Positions 1 to 5,359 of a stretch of 10,549 nt of DNA are shown here, in pieces. Made by a program: the position numbers and the translations under genes. The notes under the pieces are model-generated. The model worked only from the letters and a program-made list of their open reading frames with translations. It was not told where the DNA came from and ran no database searches. Location: assembly GCA_031418775.1 (NCBI GenBank), contig JANOJN010000223.1:1-10549 (forward strand), given 5' to 3'. Position 1 is the stretch's first letter. Each line of letters begins with the position of its first letter. The stretch is from JANLQX01 sp031418775. GTDB lineage: Bacteria > Actinomycetota > Acidimicrobiia > Acidimicrobiales > JANYDT01.

Positions 1-131
1 TGCCGGGTGACAACTTGGAGGTCACGGTGGAGTTGGGGAAGACGATTGCGATGGAAGAAGGCTTGAAGTTTGCTATCCGTGAGGGTGGCCGTACCGTGGG
101 CGCCGGCCGCGTCATCAAGATTCTCAAGTGA
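1..131 (+). CDS. tuf: Elongation factor Tu, C-terminal end (partial)
   Basis: The open frame entering the window (first full codon at base 3) encodes the last 42 residues of EF-Tu and ends in TGA at 129-131. It reads PGDNLEVTVELGKTIAMEEG and finishes with REGGRTVGAGRVIKILK, the usual end of the third beta-barrel domain. EF-Tu is the cytoplasmic GTPase that brings aminoacyl-tRNA to the ribosomal A site; this C-terminal barrel contacts tRNA. The GTPase domain lies upstream and cannot be assessed. tuf directly before rpsJ is the classical end of the str operon (rpsL-rpsG-fusA-tuf). Only 22 bases separate it from rpsJ and no terminator hairpin is visible between them, so cotranscription is likely. 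Confidence 0.96.
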   Translation, partial: PGDNLEVTVELGKTIAMEEGLKFAIREGGRTVGAGRVIKILK

Positions 132-149
132 ACAAGTGAACTGGTGAAC
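126..149 (+). repeat. Three tandem 8-base units across the tuf stop codon
   Basis: AAGTGAAC occurs at 126-133 and 134-141, followed by the near copy TGGTGAAC at 142-149 and a partial TGAC at 150-153. The first unit contains the tuf stop codon, and the array fills nearly all of the tuf-rpsJ spacer. It probably arose by slipped-strand duplication. It leaves rpsJ without a clear Shine-Dalgarno; GGTGA at 143-147 is the nearest purine-rich match. Confidence 0.7.
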
Positions 150-153
150 TGAC

Positions 154-477
154 ATGGCTGAGTCAAAGCAGAAGATTCGCATCCGCCTCAAGGCGTACGA
201 CCACGAGATCATCGATCAGTCGACAAAGAAGATCGTCGAGACGGTCATTCGCACTCAGGCGAAGATCCGCGGTCCGGTGCCGCTGCCGACGGAGCGCCAC
301 GTCTACACCGTCATCCGCGGTCCCCATAAGCACAAGGACAGCCGCGAGCACTTCCAGATGAAGATCCACAAGCGGTTGATCGATATCTTGGAGCCGTCGG
401 CCAAGACCGTCGACTCGCTGCAGCGACTCGACCTCCCGGCCGGCGTCGACATCGAAATCAAGATCCAGACGGCATAA
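154..477 (+). CDS. rpsJ: 30S ribosomal protein S10 (uS10)
   Basis: A 107-residue protein, close to the usual 100-105 for S10. Family landmarks are IRIRLKAYDH (8-17), GPVPLPT (40-46), RGPHKHKDSREHFQ (55-68) and LPAGVDIEIK near the end. S10 lies in the 30S head beside S3 and S14, and in other bacteria also works with NusB in transcription antitermination. ATG at 154 is the natural start because the S10 core begins a few residues later. The ribosome site is weak (GGTGA at 143-147), so translation may be coupled to tuf. S10 normally leads the operon with rplC close behind; here 323 non-coding bases follow, so rpsJ probably belongs to the str transcript. Identity is certain; the operon assignment is inferred. 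Confidence 0.98.
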   Translation: MAESKQKIRIRLKAYDHEIIDQSTKKIVETVIRTQAKIRGPVPLPTERHVYTVIRGPHKHKDSREHFQMKIHKRLIDILEPSAKTVDSLQRLDLPAGVDIEIKIQTA

Positions 478-491
478 CGCCGCTGACCCGA

Positions 492-514
492 GCGTTTCGC
501 ACCCCGCGAAACGC
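492..514 (+). terminator. Terminator-like 9-bp hairpin after rpsJ
   Basis: GCGTTTCGC (492-500) and GCGAAACGC (506-514) form a perfect 9-bp stem with loop ACCCC. It starts 14 bases after the rpsJ stop, and the following 12 bases (515-526) include seven T's, though not in one run. Position and shape fit an intrinsic terminator closing tuf-rpsJ. An attenuator that lets some transcription through is equally possible. Confidence 0.5.
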
Positions 515-523
515 TGCTATCTT
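515..523 (+). promoter_or_regulatory. Possible extended -10 element for rplC transcript
   Basis: TGCTATCTT has the TG-N form of an extended -10 followed by TATCTT, matching TATAAT at four of six positions. No good -35 lies at 17 bases (TTTCGC at 495-500 is poor). It would start RNA near base 530, giving a leader of about 270 bases before rplC. It overlaps the T-rich tail of the terminator-like hairpin, so these are competing readings. Confidence 0.22.
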
Positions 524-525
524 CT

Positions 526-549
526 TCAGGCCCCGGAAACGGGAACTGA
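526..549 (+). promoter_or_regulatory. Small hairpin with GAAA (GNRA) tetraloop
   Basis: TCAG (526-529) pairs with CTGA (546-549), then a 2x2 internal loop (GC opposite AA), then CCCG (532-535) paired with CGGG (540-543) closed by GAAA (536-539). GNRA tetraloops are common in structured RNAs and protein-binding leaders. The stems are short, so this could be chance. Confidence 0.3.
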
Positions 550-557
550 TCGATGGG

Positions 558-569
558 TGTCGTACGACA
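558..569. promoter_or_regulatory. Perfect 12-base palindrome, possible operator
   Basis: TGTCGTACGACA is identical to its reverse complement. With no spare loop it makes a poor RNA hairpin but a plausible site for a dimeric DNA-binding protein. It lies in the rpsJ-rplC gap, about 40 bases after the possible -10 element. The regulator is unknown. Confidence 0.3.
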
Positions 570-672
570 AACCGCCGACCGCTACCAAGCGTTCGGAGCA
601 GTTGTGGGTCGCCCAACCCAAGTGACGTCTGCCAAGGCCTTTCGAGGAACCAGGCAGCACAACCCGAGTGCG

Positions 673-703
673 CGCTCCGCACGGTCTCTTACCGTGCGGA
701 GCG
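673..703 (+). promoter_or_regulatory. Strong 13-bp hairpin in the rplC leader (attenuator or terminator)
   Basis: CGCTCCGCACGGT (673-685) and ACCGTGCGGAGCG (691-703) form a perfect GC-rich 13-bp stem with loop CTCTT, extendable by one G-U pair (672/704). Only three T's follow (704-706), so it is not a textbook intrinsic terminator. It sits 97 bases before the rplC start, where a ribosomal-protein leader or attenuator would act. In E. coli, L4 represses the S10 operon through its leader RNA; an equivalent role here is inference only. Confidence 0.55.
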
Positions 704-800
704 TTTGCGTGTCCGGCCTCCGGTCGAGCGGGTTGTTCCGTCGTCACGCAGATGACCGCAGTACCCAGTATTCGAACACGCTCGAGGATCCGAGACTCCA

Positions 801-1445
801 ATGGCAAGAACCACCATCGTCGGCGAGAAGGTCGGCATGACACAGCTCTGGGATGACCAGAACAATGTCGTGTCCGTCACCGTCGTCAAGGTGCAGCCCG
901 CTCGTGTTGTCCAGGTAAAAACCCCGGACCGCGACGGCTACGCCGCAATTCAGGTCACCTACGGCACCGTGAAGCCGAGCCGCCTCACTAAGCCCGAGGC
1001 CGGCCACTTCGCGTCGGCCGGTGTGGCACCGGGCGCCGAACTCCTCGAGTTCCGCGTGGACGACGCCGGAGCGTGGGCCATCGGCCAGGAGATCGCCGCC
1101 GACGCATTCGCCGCCGGAGACTTCGTCGATGTCACGGCGATCAGCCGTGGCAAAGGCTTCGCCGGTGTGATCAAGCGCCACAACTTCAGCGGTATGTCGG
1201 CCTCCCACGGTGTGCACCGCACCCACCGCGCGCCGGGCTCGATCGGTGGCTGCTCCACGCCCGCCCGTGTCTTCAAGGGCCTCAAGATGGCCGGCCGCAT
1301 GGGCGGCGACAAGGTGACGACGCAGAACCTGCGGGTCATCAAGGCCGACAGCGAGCAGGAAATCGTGCTCGTGCGGGGAGCCATTCCGGGCCCCAAGGGC
1401 GGCACCGTGATCATCAAGGCTGCGGCCAAGAAGGGATCGAAGTAG
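801..1445 (+). CDS. rplC: 50S ribosomal protein L3 (uL3)
   Basis: A 214-residue protein, normal for L3. The N-terminus GEKVGMTQLWDD and the segment from NFSGMSASHG (128-137) through HRAPGSIGGCSTP (142-154) and VFKGLKMAGRMG (157-168) identify the family. L3 binds 23S rRNA early in 50S assembly, and its central loop reaches toward the peptidyl-transferase centre. E. coli L3 has QNQTP, with a methylated glutamine (position 150), where this protein has GCSTP; both glutamines are absent, as I recall for other actinobacterial L3 proteins. ATG 801 is supported by the family N-terminus; GAGG at 784-787 is rather far (13 bases). It is the first gene after the long leader, and rplD follows after 3 bases. 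Confidence 0.98.
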   Translation: MARTTIVGEKVGMTQLWDDQNNVVSVTVVKVQPARVVQVKTPDRDGYAAIQVTYGTVKPSRLTKPEAGHFASAGVAPGAELLEFRVDDAGAWAIGQEIAADAFAAGDFVDVTAISRGKGFAGVIKRHNFSGMSASHGVHRTHRAPGSIGGCSTPARVFKGLKMAGRMGGDKVTTQNLRVIKADSEQEIVLVRGAIPGPKGGTVIIKAAAKKGSK

Positions 1446-1448
1446 ATC

Positions 1449-2072
1449 ATGGCTGACGTCTCCGTCCGCACCCCCGCCGGGGCCGCCTCCGGCTCGGTGG
1501 TCCTCGACGACCACTGGTTCTCCATCACCCCGAACGGTCCGGTCATGCACCAGGTCGTCGTTGCTCAGCTTGCGCACCGTCGTGCCGGCACGCAGAGCAC
1601 GCTGACCCGCTCCGAAGTGTCACGCACCTCGAAGAAGAGCCGCAACCAGAAGGGCGGCGGTACCTCCCGCCAAGGTTCGCTCCGTGCGCCGCAGTTCGTC
1701 GGCGGTGGCGTGGCCCTCGGCCCGAAGCCCCGCAAGTACAGCCAGCGCACCCCGAAGAAGATGATCAACCTGGCCCTGCGTTCGGCGCTGTCGGACCGGG
1801 CGAGCGAAGGCCGTGTGATCGTCGTCGAGGCGTGGACCTTCAATGCCCCGAAGACCAAAGACGGTGTGAAGGCGCTCGACGCGCTCGGCGTGAGCGGCCG
1901 CGCTCTGATCGTCATCGACGCAACGGTCGAAGCCGACATCACCGCGGCGAAGAGCTTTGCCAACATCCCGTCGGTGCAGATCATCGAAGCCGGTGAGCTC
2001 AACGCCTACGACGTGTTGTGCAACGACTACGTGGTGTTCACCAAAGCCACGCTCCCCGGCGTGAGTGCCTGA
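1449..2072 (+). CDS. rplD: 50S ribosomal protein L4 (uL4), divergent tunnel loop
   Basis: A 207-residue L4. Family features are RAGTQSTLTRSEV (45-57), QGSLRAPQFVGGGVALGPKPR (75-95), YSQRTPKKM and the C-terminal LNAYDVLCNDYVVFTKA. L4 is an early-assembly protein whose extended loop lines the exit-tunnel constriction with L22; in E. coli it also represses its own operon. The loop usually reads KKP(W/Y)-(R/K)QKGTGRAR. Here residues 62-74 read KKSRNQKGGGTSR, so the aromatic, the T of GTG and the RA of GRAR are changed. The flanks are ordinary and the frame is intact, so a sequencing frameshift is unlikely. Start ATG lies 3 bases after rplC, implying coupled translation. Confidence 0.96.
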   Translation: MADVSVRTPAGAASGSVVLDDHWFSITPNGPVMHQVVVAQLAHRRAGTQSTLTRSEVSRTSKKSRNQKGGGTSRQGSLRAPQFVGGGVALGPKPRKYSQRTPKKMINLALRSALSDRASEGRVIVVEAWTFNAPKTKDGVKALDALGVSGRALIVIDATVEADITAAKSFANIPSVQIIEAGELNAYDVLCNDYVVFTKATLPGVSA

Positions 2073-2078
2073 AGGACT

Positions 2079-2083
2079 AGGAG
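2079..2083 (+). promoter_or_regulatory. Shine-Dalgarno supporting the GTG start of rplW
   Basis: AGGAG lies 6 bases before GTG at 2090 in the 17-base rplD-rplW spacer. There is no upstream in-frame ATG that fits, so this site decides the GTG start. Confidence 0.75.
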
Positions 2084-2089
2084 CACATC

Positions 2090-2380
2090 GTGAAAGATCC
2101 CCGCGACATCATCATCAAGCCGGTCGTCAGCGAGAAGTCCTACGGACTCGTCGACAACGGCGTCTACACCTTCGTGGTGGCCAAGGACGCCAACAAGATC
2201 GAGATCCGTCAGGCCGTCGAAGCCATCTTCAACGTGAAGGTCACCAAGGTGAACACCTTGAACCGGCCGGGCAAGGCAGCTCGCAACCGCCGCACCGGCA
2301 TCACTTCTACCCGCCCCGACTCGAAGCGGGCGATCGTCACTCTCTCTGGTGACGACCGCATCGCTCTGTTCGACAACTGA
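2090..2380 (+). CDS. rplW: 50S ribosomal protein L23 (uL23)
   Basis: A 96-residue L23, normal length. It starts KDPRDIIIKPVVSEKS (2-17), typical of the family, and has VTKVNTLNRPGKAARNRRTG (51-70) and SKRAIVTL (78-85), the rRNA-binding and loop region. L23 sits at the rim of the exit tunnel and is the docking site for trigger factor and the signal recognition particle. GTG at 2090 is chosen because translation from it gives the standard N-terminus and a good ribosome site (AGGAG) precedes it at 6 bases. It sits between rplD and rplB, 13 bases before the latter, as expected. Confidence 0.97.
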   Translation: MKDPRDIIIKPVVSEKSYGLVDNGVYTFVVAKDANKIEIRQAVEAIFNVKVTKVNTLNRPGKAARNRRTGITSTRPDSKRAIVTLSGDDRIALFDN

Positions 2381-2393
2381 ACGAAGTAGCGCC

Positions 2394-3230
2394 ATGGGTA
2401 TCCGCAAACGCAAGCCAACCAGCGCCGGTCGCCGTTTTCAAACGGTTTCGGACTTCGCTGAACTGACCACCGACCGTCCCGAGAAGAGCTTGCTGGCTCC
2501 GCTCACCAAGTCGGGTGGACGCAACGTCTACGGCCGCAAGACCGCCCGCCATCGCGGAGGCGGTCACAAGCGCCAGTACCGCATCATCGACTTCAAGCGG
2601 AACAAGGACGGCGTTCCCGCTCGAGTCGCCACGATCGAGTACGACCCCAACCGCACGTGCCGCATCGCCCTGCTGCACTACGCCGACGGTGAGAAGCGCT
2701 ACATCCTCGCCCCGGCCAAGCTCAGCGTCGGTGACACCGTTGTCTCCGGACAGGGTTCCGACATCAAGGCCGGCAACGCCCTTGCGCTTCGCTACATCCC
2801 CGTCGGCACCACCGTCCACAACGTCGAGCTCAAGCCCGGCGGCGGTGGCAAGATGGCTCGCAGCGCCGGAATGAGCGTGCAGCTCGTAGCGAAGGAGGGC
2901 GATTTCGCCACCCTGCGTCTGCCCTCCACCGAGATGCGCCGCGTGCCGATCGACTGCCGCGCCACCATCGGAGAAGTCGGCAACTCCGAGCACGAGCTGC
3001 TCACCATCGGCAAGGCCGGCCGGTCTCGCTGGATGGGCAAGCGCCCGCAGACCCGTGGCGTTGCCATGAACCCGGTCGACCATCCCCACGGCGGCGGCGA
3101 AGGCCGCACCTCCGGTGGTCGCCATCCCGTTTCTCCCTGGGGCAAGCCCGAGGGTCGTACCCGTGACAAAAACAAGGAATCCGCAAAGCTCATCGTCCGT
3201 CGTCGCCGCACCCGCGGCAGCCGTCGATGA
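2394..3230 (+). CDS. rplB: 50S ribosomal protein L2 (uL2)
   Basis: A 278-residue L2, matching the usual 270-280. N-terminal GIRKRKPTSAGRRFQT (2-17), then GRNVYGRKTARHRGGGHKR (42-60), and MNPVDHPHGGGEGRTSGG starting at residue 225 are diagnostic. H232 corresponds to the conserved histidine (E. coli H229) near the peptidyl-transferase centre. L2 is needed for subunit association and 23S rRNA folding. The frame is open 15 codons further upstream (ATG 2349), but that would overlap rplW and add residues unlike L2, so ATG 2394 is used. The ribosome site before it is weak, suggesting coupling to rplW 13 bases upstream. Confidence 0.98.
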   Translation: MGIRKRKPTSAGRRFQTVSDFAELTTDRPEKSLLAPLTKSGGRNVYGRKTARHRGGGHKRQYRIIDFKRNKDGVPARVATIEYDPNRTCRIALLHYADGEKRYILAPAKLSVGDTVVSGQGSDIKAGNALALRYIPVGTTVHNVELKPGGGGKMARSAGMSVQLVAKEGDFATLRLPSTEMRRVPIDCRATIGEVGNSEHELLTIGKAGRSRWMGKRPQTRGVAMNPVDHPHGGGEGRTSGGRHPVSPWGKPEGRTRDKNKESAKLIVRRRRTRGSRR

Positions 3231-3257
3231 GCACGGATCGGAACTGAGGACCACGAC

Positions 3258-3536
3258 ATGCCTCGTAGCCTGAAAAAAGGGCCGTTCGTTGACGACCATC
3301 TGCTGAAGAAGGTCGACGATCTCAACGCCAAGACCGAGAAGCGAGTGATCAAGACCTGGTCGCGCCGCTCCACCATTATCCCGGACATGGTCGGTCACAC
3401 GATCGCTGTCCACGACGGGCGCAAGCACGTGCCGGTGTACATCAGCGAATCGATGGTCGGGCACAAGCTCGGCGAGTTCGCCATGACCCGCACGTTCAAG
3501 TTCCACGCCGGCCAGGAACGGTCGGGGAGGCGCTGA
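3258..3536 (+). CDS. rpsS: 30S ribosomal protein S19 (uS19)
   Basis: A 92-residue S19, standard size. PRSLKKGPFVDDHLLKKV (2-19), KTWSRRSTIIPDMVGHTIAVHDG (32-54) and HVPVYISESMVGHKLGEFAMTRTF (57-80) are family hallmarks. S19 forms a complex with S13 in the 30S head and contacts the A-site finger and tRNA region. GAGGA at 3246-3250 lies 7 bases before ATG 3258 and supports the start. The stop codon is separated by one base from rplV, so the two are almost certainly coupled. The protein is unremarkable for the family. Confidence 0.98.
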   Translation: MPRSLKKGPFVDDHLLKKVDDLNAKTEKRVIKTWSRRSTIIPDMVGHTIAVHDGRKHVPVYISESMVGHKLGEFAMTRTFKFHAGQERSGRR

Positions 3537-3537
3537 C

Positions 3538-4410
3538 ATGCCCGGAGTGAAGACGAACGAGTCACCGGCGAAGGCCCGCAAGACCGGCCAGCGCGGTCCG
3601 GCCGATCAGACAACCCACGCCTATGCCCACTACGTCCGCACGTCGGCGTGGAAGGTCCGTGTGGTGCTCGACCTGATCCGTGGCCACGACGTCGCCGAAG
3701 CGGCGAACATCTTGCGTCTGTGCGAGCGCGATGCCGCGCACGACATCGCCAAGGTGCTGCACTCTGCGGTGGCCAACGCGTCGCACAACGACGGCGTGCC
3801 GGCCGAGGAGCTGTACGTGTCGGCCTGCTTCGCCGACGAGGGCCCCACGATCAAGCGGTTCCGTCCCCGTGCTCGCGGTCGCACCGGCCAGATCCTCAAG
3901 CGCACGTGCCACATCACCATCGTGGTCGGCCGTCTGCCTGACTCCCTGCTCACCGCCGCTCGCAACCAGAGCGCCGAGGCCGCGGCCAACCGTGCCCGCC
4001 GTACCGCCGGTGCGCGCGCCACCGCTGAAGCGGCAAGCGCCGACGCCCGTCGAAGTGCTGCGGGAGCCGAGGAAGTCATCGCCGGTGCCACATTCACCGC
4101 ACCGGCCGACGACGCGGTCGACACGTCCGAGGTGCAGGGCTTTGCTGCCGCTGCTCCCGAGGACAAGCCCGACTTCGCCGCCGATCCCACCGCACTCAAC
4201 CTGATCCTCGGAATCGGTCCGAAGCTCCAAGAGGAGCTCAACGCCGCTGGTATCTCCACCTTCCAGCAGCTCGCCGACCTGTCCGACGACGACATCACCG
4301 CCCTTGATGAGAAGGTCAGCCGCTCGGCCGATCAGATCACCGACTGGCGTCAGCAAGCCCAGGAGATCCTCGCCGGAACCTGGGACCGCGATACAAAGAA
4401 CAACAGCTGA
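3538..4410 (+). CDS. rplV: 50S ribosomal protein L22 (uL22) with C-terminal helix-hairpin-helix extension
   Basis: A 290-residue protein, more than twice the usual 110-130 of L22. Residues 1-26 are a basic tail. Residues 27-132 are the L22 fold: AYAHYVRTSAWKVRVVLDLIRG, then the tunnel beta-hairpin EGPTIKRFRPRARGRTGQIL and KRTCHITIVV. Residues 133-217 are a linker about one-third alanine. Residues 218-277 carry LNLILGIGPKLQEELNAAGI, TFQQLADLSDDDI and ITDWRQQAQEIL, a helix-hairpin-helix module of the type found at the C-terminus of alphaproteobacterial L21 and some NuoE proteins. L22 binds all 23S domains and lines the exit tunnel; its termini are at the solvent side, so the extra module could project outward. 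Its function (extra rRNA or DNA contact, assembly aid) is inference. One base separates it from rpsS, and rpsC follows in 15; the frame is continuous, so this is a true fusion. Confidence 0.95.
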   Translation: MPGVKTNESPAKARKTGQRGPADQTTHAYAHYVRTSAWKVRVVLDLIRGHDVAEAANILRLCERDAAHDIAKVLHSAVANASHNDGVPAEELYVSACFADEGPTIKRFRPRARGRTGQILKRTCHITIVVGRLPDSLLTAARNQSAEAAANRARRTAGARATAEAASADARRSAAGAEEVIAGATFTAPADDAVDTSEVQGFAAAAPEDKPDFAADPTALNLILGIGPKLQEELNAAGISTFQQLADLSDDDITALDEKVSRSADQITDWRQQAQEILAGTWDRDTKNNS

Positions 4411-4425
4411 GACGAGAGACGAACC

Positions 4426-5346
4426 ATGGGTCAAAAAGTCAACCCCTACGGTTTCCGCCTCGGCGTCACGACCGACTGGAAGTCTCGCTGGTTCAGCGAG
4501 AAGGACTACCAGTCGAACCTGATCGAGGACTATCGGATCCGTCATTTTCTGACGACCGAACTCGAGCGGGCCGCCGTGAGCCGTGTGGAAGTCGAACGCA
4601 CCCGTGACCGGTTGCGCGTCGATGTGCACACCGCACGTCCGGGCATCGTGATCGGCCGCAAGGGTGCCGAGTCGCAGCGCCTCACTGCCGGTCTGCAGAA
4701 GATCACCTCGAATCCGAAGGTGCAACTCAACATCGTCGAGATCAAGCAGCCCGAACTCGACGCTGCGCTGATCGCACAGGGAGTCGGCGATCAGCTGGCT
4801 GGCCGTGTGAGCTTCCGGCGTGCCATGAAGCGTGCGGTGCAGACAGCCCAGAAGGCCGGCGCGATCGGCATCAAGGTCCAGTGCTCCGGTCGCCTCGGGG
4901 GCGCCGAGATGAGTCGCAGCGAGTGGTACCGAGAGGGACGTGTGCCGCTGCACACTCTTCGCGCCGACATCGACTACGGCTTCCGTGAGGCCAAGACCAC
5001 CTATGGCCGTATCGGCGTCAAGGTGTGGATCTACAAGGGCGACATCCTTCCGTACAAGACCTCGGTCCAGGACGACAAGGCCGCTCGCGAGGCTGCCCTG
5101 GCCGCCGGCGAGACCGTTGGCGTTCCTCGTCCGAAGAGGGTCATCTCCGCCGGTGGCGGACTGCGTCGGGCCGAGACCGTCGACGAAGCAGCACCGGTCA
5201 CCGACGAGACGGCTCCCACCGTCGCCGCTCCATTGCTGCGGGAAGCCGATCCGGAGCTCGAGCGTCGGTTGAACGAAGAAGAAGAAATGGAGCGTCGCGC
5301 CCGTCAGGGCAGCGAGACGCCGCATTTCCGTAGCGGTGACGAGTGA
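4426..5346 (+). CDS. rpsC: 30S ribosomal protein S3 (uS3) with long charged C-terminal tail
   Basis: A 306-residue S3; E. coli S3 is 233 and actinobacterial ones are often near 270. MGQKVNPYGFRLGV is the standard start. The KH domain has VIGRKGAE with the GxxG loop at 77-80. The C-terminal domain includes QCSGRLGGAEMSRSEWYREG (152-171) and YGRIGVKVWIYKGDILP (193-209). From about 212 to 306 is a tail rich in Ala, Glu and Arg, including LERRLNEEEEMERRARQG, likely disordered or partly helical. S3 lies at the mRNA entry channel with S4 and S5, contributes to helicase activity and binds S10 and S14. The tail has no recognised domain; it is a lineage-specific extension. Confidence 0.97.
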   Translation: MGQKVNPYGFRLGVTTDWKSRWFSEKDYQSNLIEDYRIRHFLTTELERAAVSRVEVERTRDRLRVDVHTARPGIVIGRKGAESQRLTAGLQKITSNPKVQLNIVEIKQPELDAALIAQGVGDQLAGRVSFRRAMKRAVQTAQKAGAIGIKVQCSGRLGGAEMSRSEWYREGRVPLHTLRADIDYGFREAKTTYGRIGVKVWIYKGDILPYKTSVQDDKAAREAALAAGETVGVPRPKRVISAGGGLRRAETVDEAAPVTDETAPTVAAPLLREADPELERRLNEEEEMERRARQGSETPHFRSGDE

Positions 5347-5359
5347 GAGGGCCTGAACC

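Larger units (their letters stand above)
478..800. other. 323-base non-coding, structured gap between rpsJ and rplC
   Basis: No convincing gene lies here. Open frames on both strands have no recognisable protein signature, and the ones I examined run into rpsJ or rplC. The gap contains, in order: a 9-bp hairpin (492-514), a GNRA-capped hairpin (526-549), a 12-base perfect palindrome (558-569), a weak TGGGT/ACCCA stem (605-620) and a 13-bp perfect hairpin (673-703). Neighbouring gene joins in the cluster are 1-57 bases or overlap, so this is an outlier. The simplest reading is that the str transcript ends here and a new transcript for rplC onward starts, with a long and possibly autoregulated leader. 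Confidence 0.75.

Noticed and set aside
605..620. A 5-bp TGGGT/ACCCA stem in the rpsJ-rplC gap
   Set aside because: Too short to support as an element on its own in GC-rich sequence.
458..682. A 74-codon minus-strand frame in the rpsJ-rplC gap
   Set aside because: It overlaps the end of rpsJ and two hairpins, and has no recognisable features.
478..800. A tRNA or other standard RNA gene in the long gap
   Set aside because: No cloverleaf arms, T-loop consensus or CCA-like end could be found on either strand by eye.
553..840. A 95-codon plus-strand frame in the rpsJ-rplC gap
   Set aside because: It runs into rplC in another frame, crosses the 13-bp hairpin, lacks a good ribosome site and resembles no known protein.
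744..1577. A 277-codon minus-strand frame opposite rplC
   Set aside because: Antisense to L3, with low-complexity Gly/Asp/His-rich translation and no family signature.
2349..2393. A 15-codon N-terminal extension of rplB
   Set aside because: It overlaps rplW and is unlike any L2 N-terminus; ATG 2394 gives the standard protein.
2337..3581. A 414-codon minus-strand frame opposite rplB and rpsS
   Set aside because: Same antisense artefact; the sense genes are unambiguous.
3934..4410. The L22 tail as a frameshifted or separate downstream gene
   Set aside because: The frame is continuous from the L22 core, without an internal start having a ribosome site that would suggest a separate gene, and rpsC follows normally after 15 bases.
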